DNA of 46,125 nucleotides from Teratosphaeria epicoccoides (taxonomy: Eukaryota; Ascomycota; Dothideomycetes; Mycosphaerellales; Teratosphaeriaceae): contig JADDMT010000183.1 of assembly GCA_021401465.1 (NCBI GenBank), positions 1-46,125 on the forward strand, given 5' to 3'. Position numbers and translations under genes: made by a program. Positions 29,955 to 40,315 of this stretch are shown in pieces. Numbering within the stretch: position 1 is the first letter of the stretch; each line of letters starts with the position of its first letter. The notes beneath the pieces are model-generated. The model saw only the letters and a program-made list of their open reading frames with translations, searched no databases and was not told the origin of the DNA.

Positions 29955-31400
29955 ATGACACCTCTCACAGTCACCGCTCGGGCGCTGTGGAGACCCGCAT
30001 ATCAGTGTCCCAGGGGGTTGTCGACAGCCGTGCGACGATCACAACCCCGATGTGTTCAGTCTACGGCACAGCCACGAGGGCTGCGGCCTGTCACGCTGTC
30101 TGCTGCTCAATCTGTCTGCAAGCCCCAGAGAAGGTCGCAAAGCAGCGCTCGTCCGGCGCCCACTTTCTACTCTGGGGACAGCCTGGGCAAGACTGCTCTC
30201 CATGACCTCCATCTCCAGCACGGCGGCAAGATGGTGCCATTCGGCGGCTATTCCATGCCAGTCCAATATTCAGATCTCGGGGTCGGCGAGAGTCATATGT
30301 GGACCCGCGAAAGGGCGTCGCTGTTTGATGTTGGCCACATGGTGCAGTATCATGTCGAGGGACCTGGTGCAGAAGCCTTCCTAGAATCACTGACGCCTGC
30401 TGGACTCAAGAACATGGAGCCCGGGACCAATTCTCTCTCCGCTCTACTGCATCCGACTACTGGTGGCATTATAGACGACTGTATCATAACGAGACTGGAA
30501 AATGGCCCGAATCATCTGTTCTATCTCGTCACGAATGCGGGATGCAGAGACAAGGATTACGAGTTTCTGAGCTCAGCTATCGAGAAGTGGGACAGCACCG
30601 TCAACCCAGTTGTGCACCTGAGGCACTTGCAGACCGATGGCGAGCCATACGGACTGATCGCGTTACAAGGCCCACTTTCGAAAGAGATCCTGAAGTCGGT
30701 ACTGTCAGACTCTTGCCAAGTAGACCTCCAAACATGGTACTTCGGGCAAGCCAAACACATCACTCTGTCCCTTCCCTCGGGCGAGTCCCTCCCCATCGTG
30801 GCAAGCAGAGGCGGCTACACGGGTGAAGACGGGTTTGAGCTCTCGATACATCCCAAGGAGACGGTCGAAGTGACCCAATTACTCCTCGAGAAAGCCGGCA
30901 AGGACCAGCTTCGACTCGCTGGGCTGGGAGCTCGGGACAGCTTGCGTCTCGAGGCCGGAATGTGTCTCTACGGCCACGATCTCGATGACAGTACAACACC
31001 GGTGGAAGCATCGCTCTCCTGGATCATTCCAAAGGAGCGCCGGACGATCGAGGGCTCAGGCTTCAACGGTGCTGAGATCATCATCCCTCAACTCACGCCC
31101 CCGTCCAAGGGCGGCACCGGCGTGTCTCGTCGACGGATTGGTCTGGTCGTTGAGGGTGCCCCAGCTCGTGAGGGCGCTGAGGTCGTAGATGGAAGTGGCG
31201 AAGTTGTCGGCAGCATTACGTCTGGATGTCCGAGTCCGCTGCTGAAGAAGAACATTGCCATGGCTTATGTCAAGGACGGACTTCACAAGGCGGGCACGGA
31301 ACTGCAGGTTGTGGTCAGAGGCAAGAAGAGGAAAGCGGTCGTCACCAAGATGCCGTTCGTCGCTAGCAAGTACTGGAAGGGCGGTGCGACGCCTGGCTAG
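29955..31400 (+). CDS. GCV1: Aminomethyltransferase, glycine cleavage T protein, mitochondrial
   Basis: Single exon, 481 aa from the ATG at 29955. The open frame extends upstream with further ATGs, but this start gives an Arg/Ser/Ala-rich, acid-poor leader (MTPLTVTARALWRPA...), a good mitochondrial presequence. The mature enzyme begins near KTALHDLHLQHGGKMVPFGG. It moves the methylene group from the H protein's aminomethyl arm to tetrahydrofolate and releases ammonia. Conserved folate-fold motifs include SLFDVGHM, GGIIDDCIITR (the Asp pair near the active site), YTGEDGFELS and ARDSLRLEAGMCLYGHDL. The C-terminal barrel with GSITSGCPSP and AMAYV follows. Length fits, allowing for a long leader. 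Confidence 0.94.
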   Translation: MTPLTVTARALWRPAYQCPRGLSTAVRRSQPRCVQSTAQPRGLRPVTLSAAQSVCKPQRRSQSSARPAPTFYSGDSLGKTALHDLHLQHGGKMVPFGGYSMPVQYSDLGVGESHMWTRERASLFDVGHMVQYHVEGPGAEAFLESLTPAGLKNMEPGTNSLSALLHPTTGGIIDDCIITRLENGPNHLFYLVTNAGCRDKDYEFLSSAIEKWDSTVNPVVHLRHLQTDGEPYGLIALQGPLSKEILKSVLSDSCQVDLQTWYFGQAKHITLSLPSGESLPIVASRGGYTGEDGFELSIHPKETVEVTQLLLEKAGKDQLRLAGLGARDSLRLEAGMCLYGHDLDDSTTPVEASLSWIIPKERRTIEGSGFNGAEIIIPQLTPPSKGGTGVSRRRIGLVVEGAPAREGAEVVDGSGEVVGSITSGCPSPLLKKNIAMAYVKDGLHKAGTELQVVVRGKKRKAVVTKMPFVASKYWKGGATPG

Positions 31401-32315
31401 GAACATAGATAAGAAGTGCGAATGCATGTAGGAAGTGGTTGGTTCGATAGCAAGGAGTCTGGAGTCGGACGACGGCCACTTCAAATGAAGCTGAATACGA
31501 CTCGTCGACACAGTCACGGCAGATTTCGCATACCCGCCAGCCAGTGTAAATGTACTCTGCACAAGGTCAAGGTTGGTTGTGGTTGAGGAGTGACGAGTGA
31601 AGGTGAACTCAGAAACACAGGCGCCCGGCTGGCAAGCTTTCGGCAGATCTTTCAGGCTAGACCCCAACTAGCGCCCTGCTTCTTCCCGCCTATGGACGAT
31701 ATGCCCTCCACGCCCACGACAATAGCAAGCCCCCTGCACGAGAAGCACTTGCAAGCCCTCACACCACACATCACCCTTCCACACCCTCACAAGAGTCATA
31801 TGCACATGCAGCGATCCTAGTGCATAGCGCCCGGGAGAAGAATGTCCCCGGGTCACCTAGGAAAAATGGCCGAGAGGTTGGGTGTGACATGGCGGTTTGA
31901 GCTTTCTTCTTATTGATGCTCGACTGCATGAGCCACCCTGACAATAGGAAGTGCCCGACAATACAAACTCAAACACAAATTAAAAAAATTGGTATTGATG
32001 TACGAATAGGTGACTGTCCGTACATATCCCCATCTGCTTGCTGTCCTGTGGCTACTTCCCTTTTCCCTCCCTCCTCATCACACCACTGCTATCTCCCCCA
32101 GCTGCAAGCATCCAGCTCAGCGCAAGCTCACCTCACTGCCGCTGCTGTGTTTGATAGGCGCTGCACCCCGACAGTCTGGGACGCGCCAGAGGCTGTGACT
32201 CAACAATCAAGCGACACTTGTGCACTCCGATCGCTGCAACACCACAGCAACCGGAACACACCTCGAGCAGGACCACGCTGCACCTCCACCTCAAATCTTC
32301 CTCAAAGCCATCACG
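31401..32315. other. Intergenic
   Basis: About 0.9 kb between GCV1 and the small gene at 32316. The last part is CT- and CA-rich and is probably the promoter and leader of the downstream gene. No coding content was recognised. Confidence 0.45.
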
Positions 32316-32912
32316 ATGGATCGACAACAACACCACTCCCCAAAGATGGCAACAGACCGACCCCACCACTCCCCTCAACAACAACCAAACCCAGCATCCG
32401 CACCACCACCACCCTACACCCCCACCTCCCAAACCCAGGACGACTACCCCTCCGACTCCGACTTCGACTCCGACTCCGACACCCCAGAAGCCCCCCTCCC
32501 CCTAACCCTCACCCTCAACGCTGCCCACACAATCCGCGGCTCCAACAACCTCATCCCCACCACCACGACCACCACCGCCGCCGCCCTCCAAGACGCCACG
32601 CGCTTCTCCACCCTCCTCCTCGCAGCCGTGCACCAGATCAACAAAGCTGCCGCCCCTGCCGCCCCGTCCTCGCGAGCGCTCAAAGTCGAGCTGACGATCA
32701 ATTGCGGCGTCACGGTTGTCGGCGACAGGAACGTGGTCGGGAATGTTTCGTTGAAGCCGAGGGCCGCCGGGCAGGGCGCCGTGGCGGGCCCGGGGGCGGG
32801 GATGGAGGAGGGCGGGAGTGCGGTGGTGGCGGGCGCGAAGAGGAAGGCGGAGGATTGTGCGGGGTTGGAGGAGGGCTGGGCGAAGAGGGTTGCCGGCGTG
32901 GGGAGGAGGTAG
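32316..32912 (+). CDS. Small fungal protein of unknown function
   Basis: Single exon, 198 aa from the ATG at 32316. The frame opens earlier at a GTG, and a second ATG lies ten codons later. The N-terminal 70 residues are His/Pro/Gln-rich and end in an acidic repeat (DSDFDSDSD). The middle has a hydrophobic ordered core: LTLNAAHTIRGSNNLI, a helix with FSTLLLAAVHQIN, then LTINCGVTVVGDRNVVG. I recall similar VNCG..V.G.RNVVG segments in ascomycete proteins of unknown function, possibly a small beta-rich domain. The tail is Gly/Ala-rich with KRKAED. It has no signal peptide. Codon use with C/G third bases supports coding. Confidence 0.65.
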   Translation: MDRQQHHSPKMATDRPHHSPQQQPNPASAPPPPYTPTSQTQDDYPSDSDFDSDSDTPEAPLPLTLTLNAAHTIRGSNNLIPTTTTTTAAALQDATRFSTLLLAAVHQINKAAAPAAPSSRALKVELTINCGVTVVGDRNVVGNVSLKPRAAGQGAVAGPGAGMEEGGSAVVAGAKRKAEDCAGLEEGWAKRVAGVGRR

Positions 32913-33361
32913 AGGGGACGACGGGTGGGGAGGGAGTCTGGTGTGCAGAAGGGACTGGGTTGATTGGTGCTTGTGGGGACTGACGAGGTTCATGACGGTC
33001 TAGGGAGGGGCGGTTGGGTGGTTGGGCGTTAGTTGCAGATCTGTCTGCTCGGATGAGAGCAGCCTAGCTGATGGGCTGAGATTGGCTCGAGCAGAAAGTG
33101 CTCGTACATTCATCTTCGTACACGTTCCTACTCTGCTCTATACAGTACACGCTTGCAGTCGCTGAATCGACACAATAGCACACTCACGCTTCTGGTGTCG
33201 CTCGAAGCCATGATGAGCCCCACCAGCAAGAGATCTGGCGCTGCTCACCACCTCGTCGTCTCCCTCCTAGGCAACGACGTCTTCTGTGCATTCAGAGCAA
33301 ACCGCTGAATCCTCTCCAGCTTTGCCGACAGACCGCCCAAAGCATCCGGAGCAGCAGGCGC
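32913..33361. other. Intergenic between convergent genes
   Basis: About 450 bp between the ends of the small gene and SNF5. No coding content was recognised. Confidence 0.5.
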
Positions 33362-35751
33362 CTAGCCCATGCGCTCCTGGCCGGGCGTACCACCTGTCGG
33401 TGTTCCAGCCGTTGGTTGCTTACTCTGCCTCGACCCGTAGCCTTGACTCAAGTAACTCCCCACGCCAGCCGCGCCAGGATAGTTGCCTCCACTGCCACCG
33501 TGGCCCTCAGCCGCCAGTCGCCGCTCGCGATACTTCCTTCCGTTGATGATATTTTGAAGGCGCTTGCGCTCGCGCGGTTCCGTGATCTTGGTCCAGTCGA
33601 GGTCTTCGCCAGGCTCGGCGTAGTTGATGATGTCGGCCATGGTGGAAGCAGAGATTTGGCCTTGGCCGCCTGAGGCGCCTGTGTAGAGATGGCTGCTCGG
33701 ATTTATGTCAGAGTTGCTGTGGGTAGGGCGAGGCGGCGGAGTGGCATTGTTGACCGGGAAGCTGGCAACGTCGGACTGCAGTGTTGGTATCTGGCGCGGC
33801 TGCGGTGTAGGCTGATGGTACTGTGGAGGCATATTCGCCTCGCGCGTTGCCTGATTACGCTCGCCCACAAAGAGATTGTGATTCCACGGCGGTAGTCTTT
33901 TGTCTCTCTCGTAGAGCAGACCACAATTGTGGCATAGCGTCTACAACCATAGATAGTCAGCCGGTCAGAATTGTGGCCTGATGTCGCATTTGCACTTACC
34001 CGCTGACCTGCCGGCCCATCTCTCACACCCCAGACTGCCGCACCCCACACCTTGCAGTGACTGCAGTGCCAGTATTGTCTCTCGCCGTCTGTAAGCTGGG
34101 CTGATGTGCCGCCAAACCCAGCGACTTCCGGCGTCTCGCGCCCCACCGGTGACAAGCTTCGGAATCGCCGCTTCTTCTTCGCCCTTTCACCACGACCCAT
34201 CCGCTCATCTTCTCCGCCACCATTAGCTTGTTGTGAGCCAAGGCCACCAGAGAAGTAGTCATTGTAACTGGTCTGCGTCGTGTAGTTGGTCGTGAAACGA
34301 GCCGTCTCTCTTCGTGCTCGGCGCAACTGCCGTTCGCGATCACCTTCTCGCTTCTCGATCTCTTCCTTACTGAGGACTTCAATCTTCGGTTCCCAGTCCG
34401 CGCCCAGACCGTCTTCATCGAACCGCCATCCTGCACCCACGCCCAGTGCAGACTCGGCCGTTCCGTGGTATTCACATGCTTCATTCTCGACAACACCCCA
34501 GCCATCAACTCCCGAACCTACCACGCCAGCCAGGGCGCCGCCATTATCGACCATGTCCTTCTTGAGCCTGTAGCTGGCTTCGTAGATTGCATGTGCCATA
34601 TGCGGTACCCATTCACCACCCAGTCCCAGATCTGCACATGTCTGCCTGGCGAACATCTCTGCGAAGCCGGGCGGATGCAGCAATGACCACTCAAATTTGT
34701 CTGTGTACAGCTGGTTCTGCAGATTGATGGAGATGTTGAGTATACAACGATGGCTGTCTGGCGGGTTGTAGGCAAACGATGCAGGTGCATCTTGCGGCAC
34801 CGACTGTGCAGTCACAGCGAGCGCAGGTGTTGATGTACCATTTACCATCGGCGTTGATGGTGCAGACTCGCCGTTGCCGTTGAGCTGAGGCGCCTGCAAA
34901 TACCCAGGATTCGGCGTGCCACCTTGTAGCGGTGTTGACGAATCCGCTCGCGACAAGGGCGGCTGAGCAGATGGAGTGGGCGCAGCAGTTGCGGGAGGCA
35001 TGCCACTGATAGCTTGTGGCTGGAAGAGCGGATGGAGTGCTGTAGCCGCATGCTCCTCCAACTGCTGTCGTATCGAGCCAGCAATCTCGGCAATCATGGC
35101 CTGCTTCCTCGCGACCGGGAAATCACATTCGTCCACAAAGTTCTTAGCAAATTGATCTGGAGTGATGATGGCCTCATGCAAGTTCCACAGAAAGCTGTCC
35201 TTGAGCCTGTACTGCGGTGTCGGCTCCGGCGCCTTGTACGCGGGCAGGTTCTCGTCGATGCCAAACTCCTTCGCGTTATTTGGTGTCGGCAACGCTGCTT
35301 CCGGCCGGAAGGGGGATATATCCAGGTCAATCCGGATTGGCACCAGTGTTGTGGGTAGTGCGGATTGTACGTGCATCTGTCGCTCTGACAACGACCTCTT
35401 GGGCTTGCCCATCCACTCCCGCCATATGCCTTGAACATCCACGGGTGCATGCGCCTCCTTGCCCAACTCTTTCGCCTTTTCTGCTGCTGGATCTGGCTGC
35501 TCCCGGCGCGGCTGTGTACGCAGCCCCGTCGCGCGTCTCGGCGCATCCGAGTCTTCGATGCTATCATCGTCGAACTCTTCGGCGTAGTTGATTGCAGTAG
35601 TTCCCCGTTTCGTCGTGCGTATTGGCGGAATCACCGTTTGCGGTTGGACCGGAGTGAGCAGCGAGTTGCCATATGTGCGTATTCGCGGCGCATAGCTCGA
35701 GACGAATGCCTGAGGGGCGTTGATGCGGCCGACGTTGACTGGCGCCGCCAT
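33362..35751 (-). CDS. SNF5: SWI/SNF chromatin-remodelling subunit Snf5 with C-terminal GATA-type finger
   Basis: Model: complement(33362..33940, 34000..35751), 776 aa. The 59-nt intron (33941-33999) runs GTAAGT...TTGTAG with CTGAC-like branch sites. It joins GPAGQR|TLCHNCGLLY inside the zinc finger. The SNF5 domain has two repeats: one around RLKDSFLWNLHEAIITPDQF and one around INLQNQLYTDKFEWSLL with PHMAHAIYEASYRL. A Pro/Gln-rich linker separates them. The finger reads CSHC...CHNC with 20 residues between the pairs (C-x2-C-x20-C-x2-C). Snf5/SMARCB1 is a core subunit of the nucleosome remodeller. Many filamentous fungal versions carry such a finger, while animal SMARCB1 does not. The tail is Gly/Pro/Gln-rich. 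The ATG at 35749-35751 starts MAAPVNVGRINAPQ. Confidence 0.93.
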
Positions 35752-36945
35752 GTTGGTGGGTTGCGTGCTGCGCTAGACCATCTGGACGCTGCTGTCAGTG
35801 ATGATCCTAGCCAGCCAATCGCGGAAGGGATGCTGATATTTGCGCGCACGGTACTGAAGCGATCTGGGTGTCGTTACGGTCGCGGGCGGACGCCAACTTC
35901 CATAGACAAGTTATCAAAGGAGTGTGGTGAACGCATGCCCGTGGGCGGCGGACGAAGTTGTGGGGGCGGTGGATTGGAGCAGCGGCGTTGATCGACTTTC
36001 GCGTGTGCAAGTTCCAAAAGACGCGGAGTTCGAAGATCGCTCTTCATTCTGGCCTGAGGCTCACATGCAGTCCGATCCGATCCGATCCAATCCGACTCCT
36101 CCAAGTCCCCATCGTTCCTGCCATCTTTCTCTGCCAGCAGACACGCCAACTACTCCCTTCCTTGTCATCCATCTCCCCATCCATCCCTCATGCTCAAGTA
36201 TCTTCCTTCCACTTCCTCATGGCCGCATATCAGGTCTTGACGCGCCCATGTCTTTGGTCATGCTGCATGCATATGCGAAGCGCTGAACATGTCGGAGCAC
36301 GTTTCATGTTGCGCCCCCTCAACAGTAACCGCGCGCTGAAAAGGGCCATACAATGTCAACAACCACACTCGCTCTCTGCCTCACCATGGACGACTGCACG
36401 CGTTCAGGACGACCGACTGTCTCACGCTTGGCCTTGCCCTCCCCATGTTACTTCAAGCCCCCTGGTCGGACTCGGGCCTTGAGGAAAGCTTTGGCCTGTG
36501 AAACCAACCCACCAGGACGATGAGGCGCCTTCACCAATGGGCCACATCGATGCACTTTCACTGCGCTGCAGTCACGTTGTGCCCTCGTGCATGGGCATTT
36601 CTATTCGCCAGTGTCTCTGCGCCTAGTCACGTCCACGAAACAGAACAATGAATAAAGACTCCATTGTGCCCTTGTTCATTCAGAGGAGAACAATGTCTGG
36701 CATATCACTCTTTTGCAGCTCTCAATAAAAGTTCCCGTCTCTACCGTGCTCCTGGCATTTCTTCTTCCCTCTGCCCCATTCATCGAAACCACGGAAAGCC
36801 GCCATCAGCTGCTAGCATAACACCACACCTGTCAGCCACAACGAGAACATTCTCTAGCAGGTCTAGAGCTCATCAAACATCCGCAGCATCGCTCGGCCCA
36901 CTCTCTCTCCGGACTAACAGCACGAAAACCAAGACACACACCATT
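35752..36945. promoter_or_regulatory. Divergent intergenic region between SNF5 and the LPMO gene
   Basis: About 1.2 kb separating two divergent starts. It includes a short TCCGA repeat (36071-36095) and CT/CA-rich sequence close to the LPMO start, a common leader feature in fungi. The plus-strand frame is open from 36664, but the part before 36946 does not look like a secreted protein. Confidence 0.5.
36071..36095. repeat. TCCGA five-unit tandem repeat
   Basis: Five consecutive 5-bp units, four TCCGA and one TCCAA, lie in the SNF5/LPMO intergenic region. Confidence 0.85.
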
Positions 36946-38220
36946 ATGTCCTTCACCAAGTTCAAGACCGTTGCGGCACTGGCTGCCAACATCTTCGGTG
37001 CCGCAAATGCTCACTTGATCATGCAGAACCCAGTGCCGTTCGGGGCCAGCTCTCTGGACAACTCTCCTCTGGTCGACGCCGCAATTGGATCGTCTGGCTC
37101 AAACTATCCATGCAAGCAACGCGTCGGTGTTTATGACATCACCTCCATGAATAACATGAAGGTCGGCGACACCCAGCTTCTGGATTTCAAGGGGTCTGCC
37201 AGTCACGGTGGAGGCACGTGCGAACTCGTGTATACAACCGATCTCGAGCCGACAGCAAATACCACGTTCAAACTTTTCCAGACTTATCAGGGGAACTGTC
37301 CAACCTCATCGGACGGTAACGGCGGCACGACCCCATTCACCTTCACTTTGCCGGAGGGCACGCCGAATGGCAGGATGACGCTCGCTTGGATCTGGTACAA
37401 CTACGAAGGCAACAGGGAGATCTACATGAATTGTGCCCCTCTGGATGTCACAGGCGGCTCGGACAACCAGGATTTCTACAACAGCCTCCCGAACGCCTAC
37501 ATCATCAACCTGCCATCCAGCTCCTGTTCCACTCCCGAGAACGCGGCCGTGGTGATTCCCAACCCGGGGCAATACATCCTCACCGCGGACCAGAAGTCAG
37601 CTACTGCAAGTGGTTCAGCCTGTGCTGCATCCGCCGCAGCTCAGACTTCTGGCGTGTCGGGATACAAGACGGATGTCATCACCTCCGGCGCAGCATACAA
37701 GGCCCCCGCCAACAACATGGACAGCACGGTTGCAGCATCCGGATCCGCAGCCGCCACAGGCTCTTCAGGCGCAGCCTCATCTGCAGCAGTCGACAACGGC
37801 CAGTACACCGGCGAAGGCGCCGCCACGACCGCAGCCGCCGTGCAGACCTCTGCTGCGCCCGCCGCCCCAGCAACCTCTGCCGCCCAGACGACCGCTGCAG
37901 CATCCACGTCCGTCGCCTCCAGCTTCGTGACCGTCTCCACTGCCACCGTGGCCGCAGACTCGTCCTCGTCACCCGCCGCTCAGGCATCCAGCTACGTCTC
38001 CGCCGGCGCTTCCGCACTCGGCAACTCTACCACTGCTTCAGGCAACACGACCTGCAGCGGCGACGGCACGGTCGTCTGCTCGAGCGACGGCACCATGTTC
38101 GGTCTCTGCGACAAAGGGAACGCTGTGATGCAGGCGGTGGCGGCAGGGACGACGTGCTCGAATGGCTCGATCACGAAGCGTGGGGCGCCTAAGCATCCGC
38201 ATGCGAGGGTCCAGATTTAG
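36946..38220 (+). CDS. Secreted AA11-type lytic polysaccharide monooxygenase (chitin-active family)
   Basis: Single exon, 424 aa from the ATG at 36946. A signal peptide (1-22, ending ANA) is followed by His23, which becomes the N-terminal His of the copper histidine brace. The second brace His is about H87 in GSASHGGGTC. The axial Tyr is about Y160 in NREIYMNCAP. In mature numbering these are 1, 65 and 138, close to the pattern known for AA11. The catalytic domain (23 to about 225) is followed by a long Ala/Ser/Thr linker, likely O-glycosylated. A short C-terminal Cys-rich module (CSGDGTVVC...C...TTC) resembles the X278 domain of AA11 enzymes. The family cleaves chitin oxidatively outside the cell. 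A role in nutrition or cell-wall turnover is inference. Confidence 0.9.
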   Translation: MSFTKFKTVAALAANIFGAANAHLIMQNPVPFGASSLDNSPLVDAAIGSSGSNYPCKQRVGVYDITSMNNMKVGDTQLLDFKGSASHGGGTCELVYTTDLEPTANTTFKLFQTYQGNCPTSSDGNGGTTPFTFTLPEGTPNGRMTLAWIWYNYEGNREIYMNCAPLDVTGGSDNQDFYNSLPNAYIINLPSSSCSTPENAAVVIPNPGQYILTADQKSATASGSACAASAAAQTSGVSGYKTDVITSGAAYKAPANNMDSTVAASGSAAATGSSGAASSAAVDNGQYTGEGAATTAAAVQTSAAPAAPATSAAQTTAAASTSVASSFVTVSTATVAADSSSSPAAQASSYVSAGASALGNSTTASGNTTCSGDGTVVCSSDGTMFGLCDKGNAVMQAVAAGTTCSNGSITKRGAPKHPHARVQI

Positions 38221-38640
38221 GGGGAGGGAAGGGGTTTGAGGATGTTTTTTGACGACGGAATCGGCTTTGTATCAAGGTGGGACGTCTGTGATGACTTTTA
38301 TGGTTGATGATGGATTGCATTTTGTTGGCGTTGGGCAGGCATCGAAATGGCGTCTTCACAAAACTGCACGCTTAAGCGGAACATCGACAGGATGAATGAA
38401 TCATTGATTTAAATACAACTCACACATCTCGATTCATTTGTTTTGCGTGTATCGCGCAGTCATGCTACACTCTTACGATGCTACACAGCCGGGCCTCTCC
38501 CGACGCACAGTCGGGAACCACCGAAAAGGCCCTCTCCTCCCATCCGTATCATCACACTGCCGCCCCTGACTCAACCCCAACTGCTCCGTACAAAGATACA
38601 AGCACCCGTCCAGAATCGCCAACGTACCCGCCACACTGGA
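38221..38640. other. Intergenic between convergent genes
   Basis: About 420 bp with the LPMO 3' untranslated region. An AT-rich stretch with a TTTAAAT palindrome occurs near 38409. No coding content was recognised. Confidence 0.45.
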
Positions 38641-39270
38641 TCATTGCGTTCCTGGCCCGAAAAAGTCTTGGCTAGATACACAATTCCCCACCAGCACTGG
38701 CGCAAGCGAAGTACTGTTATTCCCCCCCATCGTAGTTTCAGGCGCCACACCCTTCGCTGTTCCATCGACTTGAACCTGTGAATTTTCGACGTGGAATACT
38801 GCATTTTGTTCAACAAGGACGCGTGCTTTGTCGTCGGCGGTGAGACCTGCTTGTTTAGAGGTGCATTGTCCGGGGTTTTTGCACTGCAGACGGTACTTCT
38901 GCGTCGCTTGGATTCTGGTTGAATTAGAGGTTCGCTGTAGTCGTGCGGGCAGGCGCCGGAGTTGCAGCGCGGTCCGGGAAGTCGGCAGGTTCCAGTTTCT
39001 GGGAAGAAGGGATTGATTGTTGAGCTGTCGCGATGGAGGTCCACGCTAGGAGGTGTAGTATCCTGACCATTGTGTGCGACGGCGTCGGTGCGGTGGCAGT
39101 CGGTTGTGCTGATGGTGAGAGCATGAACGCGAGACCTGTGGACTTGTGCGTGACAGCCCAGCCCAGACCAGGCTGTAAAGGTGCATCGTGTGCGGATTTG
39201 CGGGCAGTGGCGAGGGGGGGGGGTTGAAACATATTCGGCATTGCATTGCGGATCAGCAAGGCTCGACCTC
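38641..39270 (-). pseudogene. Candidate Cys-rich secreted protein gene, split between frames
   Basis: Two overlapping minus-strand frames look coding in succession. From about 39270 (after a possible acceptor GATCGCAG) to about 38930, one frame gives a Cys-rich segment: SLADPQCNAEYV, RTRCTFTAWSGLGC, then GTCRLPGPRCNSGACPHDY. From about 38930 to the TGA at 38641-38643, another frame gives NSTRIQATQKYRLQCKNPGQ, then VLVEQNAVFHVE, GGNNSTSLAPVL and SQDFFGPGTQ. The switch near 38925 needs one base and has no intron-like signal. An alternative 46-nt intron (GTGGAC...CCCAG) near 39000-39045 would feed the second frame from another upstream frame. No clear signal-peptide exon was found. I infer a secreted protein that is either broken or affected by a sequence error; a 10-bp G/C run lies at 39214-39223. 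Confidence 0.4.
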
Positions 39271-39781
39271 TGCGATCATAAATACTTGTCTTCTTGGTTG
39301 GGAGAGGAATATAAGCTGGAAGAACGGAATCAGAACTTGCTGAACAGAATGAGAGTGTGTCGAGGGTTCCATCTCTGTTGGAAATATCGTTATGTCTCTG
39401 ACCGCTATGCGTTCAGACATGGTCTCAGAGGATCTGCCAGCCAGTGCCCGCATGCTGAGCATGGCTGTAGTGATTCATCATCCGAAGAAATCAGGCCTTT
39501 GCTGGCCTTGACTTGCTCCGTGTGGCTTGCCTCCTGCTATGCAAAGCAACAAGCCCCTGTTACAATCACATCCAGCCAGGTATTAGAGATATGGCGCTCT
39601 AAGCTTCGACATCCACGAGCGACTCCAAGAGGCTGCGACACTCATAAAGCCAGCGAAAGAGACGACGACGTGGGTGGATCCGGGAGCACTGGCATGCTGT
39701 GTCCGCGGCACAACACTGTCAATTTTAGGCGTTCATTTTCCCCGGAAATGGCGCTTGTCCCTGCCAAGGAGGTATGTTATT
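39271..39781. other. Intergenic
   Basis: About 500 bp between the secreted-protein candidate and the 3' end of PFD1. A long plus-strand frame across it has no recognisable content. A missing first exon for the candidate secreted protein could lie here. Confidence 0.4.
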
Positions 39782-40315
39782 TCAACCACCTCGCTTCAAG
39801 ATGGCCTCCATATGCTCCTGGCTGTTCTTGTACGTCGTCTCGAGGTAATGTAGCTTCTTATCCAGATTCGCCAGCTCCTTGTTCACGTCTTTGGCCTCCT
39901 TGGCTTGACGCGCCTTGACATCTGGGATTGAGGTCTGGACAAACCTGATCGATATTAGCCTCTCATTGTCGATTGGACTCATAGATCCCCAAGCTGTTTG
40001 CACGCTCGTCTCGACTGCTGATATGGACCCATACGGTCACAAGCAAGATGCTATGTGGAACTCACATCTTGCCCACCCCATCGTAAACAGGCGTATCCTT
40101 AGGTAAGGTGTCCATCTCGGTCGACGAGAGCTGCAGCATGCGACTCTCGCGGTTGTTGGAAGCGATTTGCGCTCGTACAATGCCCAGCTGCTGCTCTGCG
40201 AAAGCAGCTTTGCCGGATATCTCTTGCAGCAGCTACCGAGATCAGCTCAATCTCCTGTAACGGCGCTTTTGTCATTGTTGTGTACCTGCTGCAGCTTCTC
40301 GTTTGGTATGGCCAT
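39782..40315 (-). CDS. PFD1: Prefoldin subunit 1
   Basis: Model: complement(39782..39944, 40066..40232, 40286..40315), 119 aa. Exon 1 is only 30 nt (MAIPNEKLQQ). Intron 1 (40233-40285, 53 nt) runs GTACAC...GGTAG. Intron 2 (39945-40065, 121 nt) runs GTGAGT...ATCAG. The joined protein reads MAIPNEKLQQ|LLQEISGKAA, then DTPVYDGVGKM|FVQTSIPDVK, which matches the beta-type prefoldin pattern. It has two coiled-coil helices around a short beta hairpin (about residues 45-70) and a Lys/Glu-rich C-terminal helix. The subunit is part of the hexameric cytosolic chaperone that delivers actin and tubulin to CCT. The length is normal. The divergent ceramidase gene starts 350 bp away. Confidence 0.93.

Noticed and set aside
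31913..32983. 356-codon plus-strand frame over the small gene
   Set aside because: Low-complexity His/Pro/Arg/Gly translation in a different frame from the gene at 32316.
37386..38192. 268-codon plus-strand frame inside the LPMO gene
   Set aside because: Arg/His-rich shadow in another frame of the GC-rich linker.
39181..39918. 245-codon plus-strand frame
   Set aside because: It runs antisense to the Cys-rich candidate and into PFD1 exon 3, with no protein-like content.
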